Assembly (NCBI RefSeq): GCF_023101665.1 | Contig: NZ_CP082161.1 | Span: 2,418,001 to 2,482,000 of the forward strand | Source of the DNA: Bradyrhizobium sp. 195 | GTDB lineage: Bacteria; Pseudomonadota; Alphaproteobacteria; Rhizobiales; Xanthobacteraceae | Direction of reading: 5' to 3' | DNA length: 64,000 bases | Shown: positions 42,869 through 53,164 of the stretch, piece by piece | How positions within the stretch are numbered: the stretch's first letter is position 1 | Layout of the letters: every line of letters begins with the position of its first letter | Made by a program: the position numbers and the translations under genes | Notes under the pieces: model-generated | Seen by the model: the letters and a program-made list of their open reading frames with translations, nothing else | Databases searched by the model: none | Told to the model about the DNA's origin: nothing

Positions 42869-44644
42869 ATGAGCGACAAGAGCCACGATCCGAACCAGAT
42901 GACCGGCGCCGCGATGATCGTTCGCGCGCTCATCGATCACGGCGTGACCGACATTTTCGGCTATCCCGGCGGCGCCGTGCTTCCGATCTATGACGAGATC
43001 TTCCAGCAGAGCGAGGTCCAGCACATCCTGGTTCGTCACGAGCAGGGCGCGGGCCACGCCGCCGAGGGTTATGCCCGCTCGACCGGCAAACCGGGCGTCG
43101 CGCTGGTGACCTCCGGACCCGGTGCCACCAACATGGTGACGCCGCTGACGGACGCGTTGATGGACTCGATCCCGCTGGTCTGCATCTCGGGCCAGGTGCC
43201 GACGCATCTGATCGGCAACGACGCGTTCCAGGAATGCGACACGGTCGGCATCACGCGCCCCTGCACCAAGCACAACTGGCTGGTGCGCGACGTCAACGAT
43301 CTCGCAAAAGTCCTGCACGAAGCTTTCTATGTCGCGACCTCCGGCCGTCCGGGCCCGGTGCTCGTCGACGTTCCCAAGGACGTGCAGTTCGCGACCGGTA
43401 CCTATCATCCGCCGCGCAAGTCCGACGTGCACCGCTCCTACGCGCCGCGCGTAAAGGGCGATGCGACGCAGATCCGCAAAGCCATCGCGCTGCTCGCCAA
43501 CGCCAAGCGCCCGGTGATCTATAGCGGTGGCGGCGTCATCAATTCCGGCCCCGAGGCGACCAGGCTCTTGCGCGAGCTGGTCGAGGTCACCGGTTTCCCG
43601 ATCACCTCCACGCTGATGGGCCTCGGCGCGTACCCTGCGTCGGGCAAGAACTGGCTCGGCATGCTGGGCATGCACGGCACTTACGAAGCCAACATGACGA
43701 TGCACGATTGCGACGTCATGCTGTGCGTCGGCGCGCGCTTCGACGACCGCATCACCGGCCGCGTCGATGCGTTCTCGCCCGGCTCGAAGAAGATCCACAT
43801 CGACATCGACCCGTCCTCGATCAACAAGAACATCCGTGTCGACGTGCCGATCATCGGCGATTGCGGCAACATCCTCGGCGACATCCTCCAGGTGTTCAAG
43901 GCGGAGGCGAAGAAGCCCGACATCAAGGCGTGGTGGCAGCAGATCGCGCAGTGGCGTGCCCGCAACTCGCTCTATTACAAGAAGAGCAACGACGTCATCC
44001 TGCCGCAGCACGCGATCCAAAGCCTGTTCGAGGCGACGCGCGGCAAGGACACCTACATCACCACCGAGGTCGGCCAGCACCAGATGTGGGCGGCACAGTT
44101 CTTCGGCTTCGAGGAGCCGCATCGCTGGATGACGTCGGGCGGTCTCGGCACCATGGGCTACGGCCTGCCGGCCGCGGTGGGCGTGCAGGTGGCCCATCCC
44201 GACAGTCTCGTCATCGACATCGCGGGCGATGCCTCGGTGCAGATGACGATGCAGGAGATGTCGACGGCGGTGCAGTACGAGCTGCCGATCAAGATCTTCA
44301 TCCTGAACAACCAGTACATGGGCATGGTGCGGCAGTGGCAGCAGCTGCTGCACGGCAACCGCCTGTCACATTCCTACTCGGAGGCGCTGCCGGATTTCGT
44401 CAAGCTCGCGGAAGCCTATGGCGGCGTCGGCATCCAGGTGCACAAGCCCGGCGACCTCGACGGCGCCATCCAGGAGATGATCTCGGTCAAGCGGCCCGTG
44501 CTGTTCGACTGCCGCGTCGCGGCGCTCGAAAACTGCTTCCCGATGATTCCGTCCGGCAAGGCGCACAACGAGATGCTGTTGCCGGAGCAGGCCAACGACG
44601 AGGCCACCGCCAAGGCGTTCGCCGGCGGCAAGGCGCTGGTGTGA
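42869..44644 (+). CDS. ilvI: Acetolactate synthase large subunit
   Basis: This 591-residue ThDP enzyme joins two pyruvates (or pyruvate and 2-ketobutyrate) in the first common step of valine, leucine and isoleucine synthesis. Visible are the catalytic glutamate region LVRHEQGAGHAAEGYARSTG, the FAD-binding middle domain and the ThDP/Mg2+ motif GDASVQMTMQEMSTAVQYELPIKIFILNNQYMGMVRQWQ. The length is typical. The start ATG is about 58 bases after the attenuator terminator. The small subunit follows 24 bp downstream. It may equally be called ilvB. Confidence 0.97.
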   Translation: MSDKSHDPNQMTGAAMIVRALIDHGVTDIFGYPGGAVLPIYDEIFQQSEVQHILVRHEQGAGHAAEGYARSTGKPGVALVTSGPGATNMVTPLTDALMDSIPLVCISGQVPTHLIGNDAFQECDTVGITRPCTKHNWLVRDVNDLAKVLHEAFYVATSGRPGPVLVDVPKDVQFATGTYHPPRKSDVHRSYAPRVKGDATQIRKAIALLANAKRPVIYSGGGVINSGPEATRLLRELVEVTGFPITSTLMGLGAYPASGKNWLGMLGMHGTYEANMTMHDCDVMLCVGARFDDRITGRVDAFSPGSKKIHIDIDPSSINKNIRVDVPIIGDCGNILGDILQVFKAEAKKPDIKAWWQQIAQWRARNSLYYKKSNDVILPQHAIQSLFEATRGKDTYITTEVGQHQMWAAQFFGFEEPHRWMTSGGLGTMGYGLPAAVGVQVAHPDSLVIDIAGDASVQMTMQEMSTAVQYELPIKIFILNNQYMGMVRQWQQLLHGNRLSHSYSEALPDFVKLAEAYGGVGIQVHKPGDLDGAIQEMISVKRPVLFDCRVAALENCFPMIPSGKAHNEMLLPEQANDEATAKAFAGGKALV

Positions 44645-44668
44645 CGAGAGAGATTTGAGGGGACGACA

Positions 44669-45211
44669 ATGAACCAGCCCGCATCCGCCTACTTCATCGA
44701 GGATCGCCACGATCCGAACGAGACGCATACGCTCTCGGTGCTCGTGCAGAACGAGCCGGGCGTGCTCGCGCGCGTCATCGGCCTGTTCTCGGGCCGCGGC
44801 TACAACATCGAAAGCCTCACGGTCTCGGAGACTGAGAGCCAGAAACATCTGTCGCGGATCACCATCGTCACCACGGGCACGCCGATGGTGATCGAGCAGA
44901 TCAAGCACCAGCTCGATCGCATGATCCCGGTCTACCGGGTCGTCGACATGACCCTGACCAGGCGCTCGATCGAGCGGGAGCTCGCGATGGTGAAGGTGCG
45001 CGGGCAGGGCGAGCATCGGGTCGAGGCGCTCAGGCTCGCGGATGCGTTCCGCGCCCGGGTGATCGACGCCACCACCGAGAGCTTTGTGTTCGAGATCACA
45101 GGCAATACCGACAAGATCAATCAATATATCGACCTGATGCGCCCGCTCGGCCTTGTCGAGGTGTCGCGCACCGGCGTTGCCGCGATCGGTCGCGGGCCTG
45201 AAGGGATGTAA
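44669..45211 (+). CDS. ilvN: Acetolactate synthase small regulatory subunit
   Basis: This 180-residue protein has an N-terminal ACT domain (HTLSVLVQNEPGVLARVIGLFSGRGYNIESLTVSETE), which binds valine, and a C-terminal dimer domain (RELAMVKVRGQGEHRVEALRLADAFRARVIDATTESFVFEITG). It raises the large subunit's activity and gives feedback inhibition. A GAGGGGACGAC ribosome site precedes the ATG. It is also known as ilvH. Confidence 0.97.
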   Translation: MNQPASAYFIEDRHDPNETHTLSVLVQNEPGVLARVIGLFSGRGYNIESLTVSETESQKHLSRITIVTTGTPMVIEQIKHQLDRMIPVYRVVDMTLTRRSIERELAMVKVRGQGEHRVEALRLADAFRARVIDATTESFVFEITGNTDKINQYIDLMRPLGLVEVSRTGVAAIGRGPEGM

Positions 45212-45214
45212 ACC

Positions 45215-45910
45215 ATGCTGGCGCGCGACTGGTACTATAACGAGCGGAACCGGATGGGGATCGGGCCCGCAGTGGCGTCGATCTACGACAACCATGATGA
45301 CGCCGACCTGCGGGCGCGCGCCGCGTTGAAAATGCTCGGGGTGCAGCGCGGCTGGCGCATCGCCGACATCGGCTGCGGCAACGGCGTGCTCGCCACCGAA
45401 GCCGCCCTGATGGGCGCCGAGGTCGACGCCATCGACATCTCGCCGGCGATGCTGGCGCTTGCCGAGATCTACGCCCGCGACCGCAAGGCGCCGGTGCGCA
45501 CGCAATCGGCCGGCCTGCTCAGCTTCGCCTATCGGCCGGAATCCTACGATTTGATCGTCAGCGAATTCACGCTGCATCATCTGCCGGATTTCTGGAAGGT
45601 GGTGGCGATGTCGAGGATCTATCGTGCGCTCAAGCCCGGTGCGAGCTTCTACCTGCGCGACATCGTTTACGCCTCGATGCCCGATGCCGTCGAGCGCGAC
45701 GTCGAGCAATGGGCCGACTTCCAGATCAAGAACCACGATTTCGCACGCGACAGCGTGGTGACGCATATGCGCGACGAATATTCCACCTTCGGCTGGGTGA
45801 TGGAGCGGATGCTGACCGACGTCGGCTTCACCCTGGTCTCGGTCGATTACCACGCACCGATGCACGGGACTTATCTGTTGCGGAAACCGAAAGCCGGCGA
45901 GCAAGGCTAG
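45215..45910 (+). CDS. Class I SAM-dependent methyltransferase
   Basis: This 231-residue protein has the SAM-binding motif I WRIADIGCGNGVLATEAALMGAEVDAIDISPAMLALAE and the post-II acidic segment LIVSEFTLHHLPDFWKVVAMSRIYRALKPGASFYLRDIVY. The motif lies at about 48-60. The start is 3 bp after ilvN and the ribosome site overlaps its stop, so it is part of the ilv transcript. The substrate is unknown. In related genomes a methyltransferase in this position is common. Confidence 0.9.
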   Translation: MLARDWYYNERNRMGIGPAVASIYDNHDDADLRARAALKMLGVQRGWRIADIGCGNGVLATEAALMGAEVDAIDISPAMLALAEIYARDRKAPVRTQSAGLLSFAYRPESYDLIVSEFTLHHLPDFWKVVAMSRIYRALKPGASFYLRDIVYASMPDAVERDVEQWADFQIKNHDFARDSVVTHMRDEYSTFGWVMERMLTDVGFTLVSVDYHAPMHGTYLLRKPKAGEQG

Positions 45911-45947
45911 AAACTGTGAGTGCAAGCTGCAACGACAACGTCGCTGC

Positions 45948-46069
45948 GCTCCCTCCCCCGCTTGCGGAGGAGGGTTGGGGAGAGGGTGTCTCCACAAGCG
46001 AGAGCCCCTCAGAGGAGAAAGCCCTCACCCGCGCCTTCGGCGCGACCTCTCCCGCAAGCGGGAGAGGTT
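45948..46069 (+). repeat. Dispersed hairpin repeat A, copy 2
   Basis: It has the same plan as the copies at 16026 and 58571: CTCCCTCCCCCGCTTGCGG, GGTTGGGGAGAGGGTGTCTCCAC-like centre, then CCCTCACCCGCGCCTTCGGCGCG and CTCTCCCGCAAGCGGGAG. It sits between the methyltransferase and EamA genes and may end the ilv transcript. It overlaps no supported coding region. Confidence 0.9.
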
Positions 46070-46079
46070 AGGGGGTGGA

Positions 46080-46967
46080 ATGAAGCCGGCCGATATCCTC
46101 ATCGCTATCCTGGTGGCGATTATCTGGGGGCTTGCCTTCGTGGCGAGTCGGATCGCGCTCGACGAATTCTCGCCGGAGCTGATGACGGCGATGCGCTTTG
46201 CCATCGCCGCGGTGCCGTGCCTGTTCATTCCAAAGCCGAAGGTCGCCTGGTCGCTTCTGGTCGCGATCAGCTTCACGCTGTTCCTCGGCCAGTTCCTGTC
46301 GCAGGCCTACGGCATCGCCCATGGCGTGCCTGTGGGGCTGACCAGCGTCGTGGTGCAGAGCCAGGCGCTGTTCACCATAGGCTTTGCCGCGATCGCATTC
46401 GGGGAGCGGCCGACGCCGGTGCAGACGCTCGGCATCGTCATCGCGGCGGCTGGACTTCTCATGATCTGCGGCACCGTCGGTTATGACTTCAGTGTCGGTG
46501 CGTTCGCGGTGCTGATGATCGCTCCGATCTGCTTTGCGATCGGCAATCTCCTGCTGCGCGGCGCCCGCGGTGCGCCGATGTTCGACTTGTTTGCTTGGCT
46601 CTGCCTCACCGCCGCGGTGCCGCTATTCGCGCTCGCGCTGATCGTCGATGGGCCCGCGCCGACCTTCCAATCGCTCATCCACATGTCGCTCACCGGCCTC
46701 ATCTGCCTGCTGGCGATCGGCGCCATCTCCACCAGCATCGCCTATTGGCTGTGGGGCCGGCTGCTGCGCGACTATCCCGCCGCGCAAGTGGTGCCGTTCG
46801 CGCTGCTGGTGCCGTTCGTCGGCTCGGCTGCCTCAAGCATCGTGTTCGGCGAGCGGTTTGGGCCCTTGCGGCTCGCCGGCATGCTCACCGTGATCGTTGG
46901 TATCGCGGTGATGGTTCTGGCGAACCGGCCCAAGGCGTTAGCCAAACCGCTGCCGAAGACGGCGTGA
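46080..46967 (+). CDS. EamA/DMT-family transporter
   Basis: This 295-residue protein has ten membrane helices in two EamA repeats (AILVAIIWGLAFVASRIALDEFSPELMTAMRFAIAAVPCLF and AVLMIAPICFAIGNLLLRGARG...SLIHMSLTGLICLLAIGAISTSIAYWLWGRLLRDYPAAQVVPFALLVPFVGSAASSIVFGER). It probably exports an amino acid or metabolite, as in the RhaT/YdcZ group, but the substrate is unknown. The ATG at 46080 has GGGGGTGGA upstream; an earlier start lies inside repeat A and is not used. Confidence 0.9.
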   Translation: MKPADILIAILVAIIWGLAFVASRIALDEFSPELMTAMRFAIAAVPCLFIPKPKVAWSLLVAISFTLFLGQFLSQAYGIAHGVPVGLTSVVVQSQALFTIGFAAIAFGERPTPVQTLGIVIAAAGLLMICGTVGYDFSVGAFAVLMIAPICFAIGNLLLRGARGAPMFDLFAWLCLTAAVPLFALALIVDGPAPTFQSLIHMSLTGLICLLAIGAISTSIAYWLWGRLLRDYPAAQVVPFALLVPFVGSAASSIVFGERFGPLRLAGMLTVIVGIAVMVLANRPKALAKPLPKTA

Positions 46968-46974
46968 GGTGAAC

Positions 46975-47577
46975 ATGTCCCAGTCGCTGTTCTACGCCTT
47001 CCTCATCTTCATGGTCGTGATGTATTTCACGCCCGGGCCGAACAACATCATGCTGCTGTCGTCGGGCCTGACCTACGGCTTCCGGCGCACCATCCCTCAC
47101 ATCGTCGGCATCGTCCTCGGCTTCGCCTTCATGGTCGGCGCTGTCGGTCTCGGGCTTGGCTCCGTGTTTCTGGCCTATCCGATCCTCCAGACCATCCTGA
47201 AATATGCCGGTGCCGCCTACCTGATCTATCTTGCCGCCGCGATTGCCATGTCCGGCCCGACCAAGTCGGGGGAGGGGGACGGCCGCGGCCCGATGACCTT
47301 CTGGGGCGCGGCGATGTTCCAATGGATCAACGCGAAGGGCTGGGTGATCGTGATCGGCACCATCACCGCCTATGCGGCGATCGCCCAATTCCCGCTCAAC
47401 ATCGCGATCCAGACCCTGATCAGCCTGATCGTCGGCACGGTCTCGACCGTGGTCTGGGCCCTGTTCGGCTCCGCGTTGCGGCCGGTCCTGACCTCGGAGC
47501 GGCTGGTCCGCGCCTTCAATATCCTGATGGCGATCCTGCTGCTGGCCTCCCTCTACCCCGTTTTCATGGATGCATGA
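46975..47577 (+). CDS. LysE-family translocator
   Basis: This 200-residue protein has six hydrophobic segments and the LysE/RhtB start MSQSLFYAFLIFMVVMYFTPGPNNIMLLSSGLTYGFRRTIPHIVGIVLGFAFM (PGPN motif). It ends in the FNILMAILLLASLYPVF helix. LysE-like proteins export amino acids, here perhaps from the branched-chain or threonine pool, but this is inference. The ATG at 46975 has GAGGTG at a good distance and a GTG two codons earlier is the alternative. The start is 7 bp after the EamA stop. Confidence 0.9.
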   Translation: MSQSLFYAFLIFMVVMYFTPGPNNIMLLSSGLTYGFRRTIPHIVGIVLGFAFMVGAVGLGLGSVFLAYPILQTILKYAGAAYLIYLAAAIAMSGPTKSGEGDGRGPMTFWGAAMFQWINAKGWVIVIGTITAYAAIAQFPLNIAIQTLISLIVGTVSTVVWALFGSALRPVLTSERLVRAFNILMAILLLASLYPVFMDA

Positions 47578-47620
47578 TGTCGCGGATTTCCATGCAGAAA
47601 CGGGTTTCCCTAAGGGCTGA

Positions 47621-48730
<1,110 letters not shown>

Positions 48731-48879
48731 GTCGCCGTTTTCCGGACGCAGCGCATCACGTCAGTGGTGCGCTGCTGATCCGGGGTCCAGTGCGGCTTCT
48801 GGATCCGGCTCTGCGCTTCCCCCTTCGCACCACCGCCGTTTTCCGACATGATCGCGGGAACCTTGAGGGGAGGGCAACC

Positions 48880-49728
48880 ATGCGATCTGTCGTCGTCACC
48901 GGCGCATCCACCGGCATCGGCTGGGCCATTGCAAAATTTCTGATCGGACGCGGTTTTCGCGTGTTCGGCAGCGTCCGCAAGCAGGCCGATGCCGAGAAGC
49001 TCAAGGCTGAGTTCGGCGCGAACTTCGCGCCGCTGCTGTTCGACGTCACCGACGAGGCCGCCGTGCTCGCCGCGGCACGAGAGGTGCGCGAGGCGCTGGG
49101 CGGCGAGACGCTGGCGGGTCTCGTCAACAACGCCGGTATCGCCGTCGCCGGTCCCGTCCTCGAATTGTCGGCCGATGACTTCCGCCGCCAGATGGACATC
49201 AACGTCATGGGTCCCGTCATCGCGACCCAGGCGTTCGGGCCCTTGCTCGGGGCCGATCCGTCGTTGAAGGGGCCGAAGGGGCGGATCGTGATGATCAGCT
49301 CGGTCGCGGGCAAGAACGGCAATCCGCTATCGGCGCCCTACTGCACCTCCAAGCACGCTGTCGAGGGACTGTCGGAAAGCCTGCGCCGCGAATTGATGCT
49401 GTTCGGCATCGACGTCATCATCGTCGCCCCCGGCGCGGTGAAGACGCCGATCTGGAGCAAGGCCGAACAGATCGATCTGTCCGTCTACCAGAACTCGCCC
49501 TATCTACCGGCGCTGAACAAGGTCATGGCCTTCATGATGGACCTCGGCGCGAAGGGCCTTCCGGCGGAACGGATCGCCGAAATCGTGTTCGAGGCACTGA
49601 CTGCGACAAGCCCCAAGGTGCGCTACCAGATCACGCCTGACCCGGTTCGCCATCTGATCGGGGCCGTGCTGCCGAAACGGACGATCGACCGGATCATCGC
49701 CAAGCGGCTCGGGCTATTGCCACAGTAA
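48880..49728 (+). CDS. Short-chain dehydrogenase/reductase (SDR)
   Basis: This 282-residue protein has a Rossmann fold with the NAD(P)H loop TGASTGIG, the NNAG motif and the catalytic triad of Ser (MISSVAG), Tyr and Lys (YCTSK). The ending (YQITPDPVRHLIGAVLPKRTIDRIIAKRLGLL) is typical of uncharacterised SDRs that act on hydrophobic alcohols or steroid-like substrates. GAGGGGAGGGC precedes the ATG. The gene converges with the haem-type membrane protein, 10 bp apart. Confidence 0.92.
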   Translation: MRSVVVTGASTGIGWAIAKFLIGRGFRVFGSVRKQADAEKLKAEFGANFAPLLFDVTDEAAVLAAAREVREALGGETLAGLVNNAGIAVAGPVLELSADDFRRQMDINVMGPVIATQAFGPLLGADPSLKGPKGRIVMISSVAGKNGNPLSAPYCTSKHAVEGLSESLRRELMLFGIDVIIVAPGAVKTPIWSKAEQIDLSVYQNSPYLPALNKVMAFMMDLGAKGLPAERIAEIVFEALTATSPKVRYQITPDPVRHLIGAVLPKRTIDRIIAKRLGLLPQ

Positions 49729-49738
49729 GGCAGGCTCT

Positions 49739-50359
49739 TCAGCCCGCCGCAACGGTCTGTCCACGCGGGTGGCGGGCCATTGCGATCATGCGCAACGCCA
49801 TCACGATGAGGAGCGGAATGAGGAACGCGGTGTAGAGCGGCATCGCCGGCACGCGTTTGCCGAACGAGACCATGAACTGGAACCAGAGGTAATAGCCGCC
49901 CGCAAGGTGCAGCGCGCGCCAGACGCGGGGTCCGATCAGTGCGGCCGAGCGATCGAACGAGGTCGCACTCATCGCGATGATGAAGGCATAGCCGATGCCA
50001 CCGAAGATGTAGGAGACGGGCGAAGTGGCCTCAGCGAAGCCGGCTGGATCCATCCTGGCGAAGGCGACGATCGCGACCGCGTGGATGGCGTGGGAAGCGG
50101 CAAAACTCAAGCCGAGATAGCGGCGGTTGCGGCGCTGCCAGCGCGTCCAGGCATTGGGCCACAGCCGCGCCAGCGCCGCGGCGCTGAAGGCAAGGCAGAA
50201 CAGCAGCAGCGAGCTTCGTGCAGTGAAACGGATCACCATCCGCACGCCCTCGACCTCGAACTGCCGCATCGAGGCGATCCACAGGCTGAGCATGATCAGG
50301 CTCAATGAGAGGACGGCAAGCAGCCGCCAGCCCTCGAACCAGCCTTGACGTTGTGACAT
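49739..50359 (-). CDS. Membrane protein, ferric reductase-like transmembrane domain (MsrQ/YedZ type)
   Basis: This 206-residue protein has six probable membrane helices. Paired histidines stand in helices (SFAASHAIHAVAIVAFARMD and RALHLAGGYYLWFQFMVSF), the pattern of a b-type haem-binding ferric-reductase-like domain. The short length without FAD/NAD domains resembles MsrQ-like proteins, which pass electrons in the membrane. The partner is not in this window. The ATG at 50359 has GGGAGGAG upstream. It is divergent from a TetR regulator, with two matching operators between. Confidence 0.75.
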   Translation of the reverse strand: MSQRQGWFEGWRLLAVLSLSLIMLSLWIASMRQFEVEGVRMVIRFTARSSLLLFCLAFSAAALARLWPNAWTRWQRRNRRYLGLSFAASHAIHAVAIVAFARMDPAGFAEATSPVSYIFGGIGYAFIIAMSATSFDRSAALIGPRVWRALHLAGGYYLWFQFMVSFGKRVPAMPLYTAFLIPLLIVMALRMIAMARHPRGQTVAAG

Positions 50360-50375
50360 GGCAATCTCCTCCCTG

Positions 50376-50394
50376 ATGTAATCATCGATTACAT
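50376..50394. promoter_or_regulatory. TetR operator 1
   Basis: ATGTAATC-ATC-GATTACAT is a perfect 8-bp inverted repeat with a 3-bp centre. It lies 17 bp upstream of the membrane protein start and about 73 bp before the tetR start. Confidence 0.75.
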
Positions 50395-50419
50395 TTCGGG
50401 ATGGCGGCGGGGTCAATGG

Positions 50420-50436
50420 TGTAATCGCTGCTTACA
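50420..50436. promoter_or_regulatory. TetR operator 2
   Basis: TGTAATCGCTGCTTACA repeats the core of operator 1 (TGTAATC...TTACA) with one degenerate position. It lies 31 bp before the tetR start, so the regulator probably also represses itself. Confidence 0.65.
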
Positions 50437-50466
50437 TTCACGTTCGGGTGATGCTAGAAACCCTCC

Positions 50467-51120
50467 ATGCCCGCCCGACAAACGGCCAAGCCGCGCGCCC
50501 GCCGCAACAGCTCCGAAGCCCGGCCCTATCATCACGGCGACCTCCGCCGCGTGTTGATCGATGCTGCGCTGCAACTCGCCGCCGAGGGTGCCGAAATCTC
50601 GGTGCGTGAGGCCGCACGCCGGGCCGCGGTTTCGCCGGGGGCACCGTTCCGGCACTTCCCCAACCGCGACGCGCTGATGGCCGCGGTGGCCGAGGAGGCG
50701 CAGCGGCGCTTTCGCGTGGAGATCGAGGTGGCGCTGGACCAGGCATCGGCCACCAACCCGCTCGGCCGCTTCCGCGCCTTCGGTCTCGCTTACCTGCGCT
50801 GGGCGATGCGAAACCCTTCGCATTTCGAGATCATCTCTACTGGACGCTATTTCGCCCATGGCAGCTCCATTGAGCTGACCCGCGACAATGCCGAGCTGAT
50901 CGGTCTGACGGAGCAGATGCTGGCTGAAGCGGCAGACCAGGGCCTGCTGCGGTCGGCCGACCTCAAGCGCATCCAGATCGCCGGCCGCGCCCTGGTCTAC
51001 GGTTTCGCCCGGATGAACCTCGATGGCCACTTTCCACGTTGGGGGGTGGAGGAGGGCGAGATCGAGCGGATGGCGGAGGGGGTGCTCGACCTCTTCATCG
51101 CGGGGATTGCCAAACCCTAG
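50467..51120 (+). CDS. TetR/AcrR-family regulator
   Basis: This 217-residue regulator has an N-terminal basic tail, then a TetR helix-turn-helix (VLIDAALQLAAEGAEISVREAARRAAVSPGAPFRHFPNRDALMAAVAEEA) and a C-terminal domain of the WHG type (NPLGRFRAFGLAYLRWAMRNPSHFEIIST). The divergent membrane protein and the two TGTAATC-type operators make the regulatory pair clear. The inducer is not known. Confidence 0.92.
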   Translation: MPARQTAKPRARRNSSEARPYHHGDLRRVLIDAALQLAAEGAEISVREAARRAAVSPGAPFRHFPNRDALMAAVAEEAQRRFRVEIEVALDQASATNPLGRFRAFGLAYLRWAMRNPSHFEIISTGRYFAHGSSIELTRDNAELIGLTEQMLAEAADQGLLRSADLKRIQIAGRALVYGFARMNLDGHFPRWGVEEGEIERMAEGVLDLFIAGIAKP

Positions 51121-51307
51121 CGTCGCTGCTGCCGCTCACTAACAATAAGCGAAACTCGGATCACGGCACGCGTTGCTTGTGCTTGATGGTTCCGTTACAG
51201 TTTTATGACACGGTGCAGGCTTCCGGCTGCGCCGGATGCCCTCGCCGTCGCTAGGCCGGCCAGACGGCTAGGTAAAATTGCGCCGGACCAGCTGTTGCGT
51301 GTCGTCG

Positions 51308-53020
51308 ATGGCGTCCGCGCCTAATCCAGGTCCTTCTGCCGCCACCGCCGCCCTCGCCAGCGTCGCCGCGCTCGGCATCTGGCGGCTGCTCGCCGTTGCC
51401 GCGCCGCATCTGGCCGCACTCGCGCTGATGTACCAGACCGAGACCGATTTCGGCTCGCGCCTCTCCTTTGCGCTCGCCTGGGGCATCCTCAACTTCTTCT
51501 GGATCACGCTGCTGCGCCGGCCGGCGCTATCAGGCGCGCTGTCGCTGACCATGGTCGTCGTGCTGGTGCTGCTGTCGCGGCTCAAGCACGACGTGGTGCA
51601 GATGACGGTCAACTTCATCGATCTGATGATGATCGACCGCGACACCGTCGCATTCCTGTTCACGATCTTCCCGAATTTGCGCTGGTCGGTGATCCTGGCC
51701 GGCCTCGTCACGCTGCCGCTGATGTATGCGCTGTGGTGGCTCGATCCGTTCCGTATCCGCCGCCTGCCGGCGTTCGCCTGCAAGCTCGCCTGTCTTGCCG
51801 CACTGGTCGGCTATTCGCTCTATCATCCGGACGAGGCCTGGCGCGGCTATTACGACGATGGCTATCTGTCTAAATTTTTCCGCTCCGGCGTCAGCTCGGT
51901 CTCCGACTTCGTGCAATACGGCTTCATGGAATCGGCCGCTTCGACCAATGAGCGGCTCAACATGCCGCTGCTCGATTCCTGCCATCCCGCGGGCCGCCGG
52001 CCGAACATCATCATGATCCATGATGAATCCAGCTTCGACATCCGCGCCGCACGGGGCATCAAGGTGCCGCCGCGCTATGGCGATCACTTCAGGTCCTGGG
52101 ACGGCAAGCAGCGCACGTTCCTCGCCGAGAGCAACGGCGGGCCGAGCTGGTTCACCGAATACAACGTGCTCGCGGGACTTTCCTCGCGTTCGTTCGGCCG
52201 CTTCGCTTATTTCGTGACGCGCATCGCCTCGAGCCGGGTCGAGCGCGGGCTGCCGCTGGCGCTGCGCCGCTGTGGCTACGACACGATGTCGCTCTATCCC
52301 GCCCATGGCGGCTTCATGGCCGCCCGCAGCTTCCAGTTGACGACCGGCATCGAACGCTTCCTCGATTCGAAGGACCTCGGTGCCAAGGATGTCGAGCCCG
52401 ACAGCTTCTTCTACGACAAGGTGCTCCAGCTGATCGGCCAGCAGCCGCCGAACAAGCCGCTCTTCACCTTCATCTATCTCGGCGCCAATCATTTCCCCTG
52501 GGAGACACGCTTCCGCCCCGACCTGCTGCCGAACTGGCGCGCGCCGGGCAACGTGCCCTCCATCGACGAATATCTGCGCCGGCAGGCGATGAGCGCCGAG
52601 CAGTACAAGGCGTTCGTCGCGGGGCTGAAGAAGACGTTCCCCGGCGAGCCATTCCTGATCGTGCGTTACGGCGATCATCAGCCGGAGTTCGCGCCTGCTA
52701 TACTCGAGCCCGGGCTCGACGAGGGCGCGATCGGCAAGAAGCTCGACGCCTACGATCCGCGCCTCTATGCGACTTACTATGCGATCGACGCCGTCAATTT
52801 CGCGCCAGTCAGAAGCGAAGCCGTGATGGACACGATCGACGGCCCCTATCTGCCGCTGGTCATCCAGGAGGCCGCCGGCATCCCGCTCGATCCGTCCTTT
52901 GCCGAGCAGCGAGAGATCATGCTCCGCTGCAAGGGCATGTTCTACAGCTGCAAGGACGGCGCCGAAGCGCGGCGGCTGAACCGGCTGCTGATCGACGCGG
53001 GGATGATCCGAGGGCTGTAG
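51308..53020 (+). CDS. Membrane-anchored sulfatase-like hydrolase/transferase (alkaline phosphatase superfamily)
   Basis: This 570-residue protein has about four to five membrane helices in the first 180 residues and then a periplasmic catalytic domain with RPNIIMIHDESSFDIRAA, FTEYNVLAGLSSRSFGRFAYFVTR and LIVRYGDHQPEF. This resembles OpgB/LtaS-like enzymes that move phosphoglycerol or phosphoethanolamine groups. The first motif has the metal-binding acidic residue (HDES), and GDHQ supplies the late metal ligands. The actual donor and acceptor are unknown; glucan, lipid A or another envelope polymer is plausible. The ATG at 51308 is a best guess; no strong ribosome site is seen and an upstream TTG at 51278 is open. 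Confidence 0.78.
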   Translation: MASAPNPGPSAATAALASVAALGIWRLLAVAAPHLAALALMYQTETDFGSRLSFALAWGILNFFWITLLRRPALSGALSLTMVVVLVLLSRLKHDVVQMTVNFIDLMMIDRDTVAFLFTIFPNLRWSVILAGLVTLPLMYALWWLDPFRIRRLPAFACKLACLAALVGYSLYHPDEAWRGYYDDGYLSKFFRSGVSSVSDFVQYGFMESAASTNERLNMPLLDSCHPAGRRPNIIMIHDESSFDIRAARGIKVPPRYGDHFRSWDGKQRTFLAESNGGPSWFTEYNVLAGLSSRSFGRFAYFVTRIASSRVERGLPLALRRCGYDTMSLYPAHGGFMAARSFQLTTGIERFLDSKDLGAKDVEPDSFFYDKVLQLIGQQPPNKPLFTFIYLGANHFPWETRFRPDLLPNWRAPGNVPSIDEYLRRQAMSAEQYKAFVAGLKKTFPGEPFLIVRYGDHQPEFAPAILEPGLDEGAIGKKLDAYDPRLYATYYAIDAVNFAPVRSEAVMDTIDGPYLPLVIQEAAGIPLDPSFAEQREIMLRCKGMFYSCKDGAEARRLNRLLIDAGMIRGL

Positions 53021-53040
53021 TCCCGATCGCTACGTAGCTT

Positions 53041-53128
53041 GTAGGGTGGGCAAAGCGGAGCGTGCCCACCATCTCTCACCGCATTGAAGAGATCGTGGGC
53101 ACGGCGCTTACGCGCCTTTGCCCACCCT
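53041..53128. repeat. Dispersed hairpin repeat B, copy 2, interrupted by the IS110 element
   Basis: It matches the 40549 copy: GTAGGGTGGGCAAAGCG, the inner GCGTGCCCACC/GGGCACGGCGC pair and CTTTGCCCACCCT. The last bases of the arm are missing here and reappear after the IS at 54299 (ACGAG). Joining both sides gives CTTTGCCCACCCTACGAG, which pairs with the left arm CTTGTAGGGTGGGCAAAG with one G-T. Confidence 0.88.
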
Positions 53129-53164
53129 TGTAATAGCGCGATCGTTTATTCTCGACCCGTTCCA

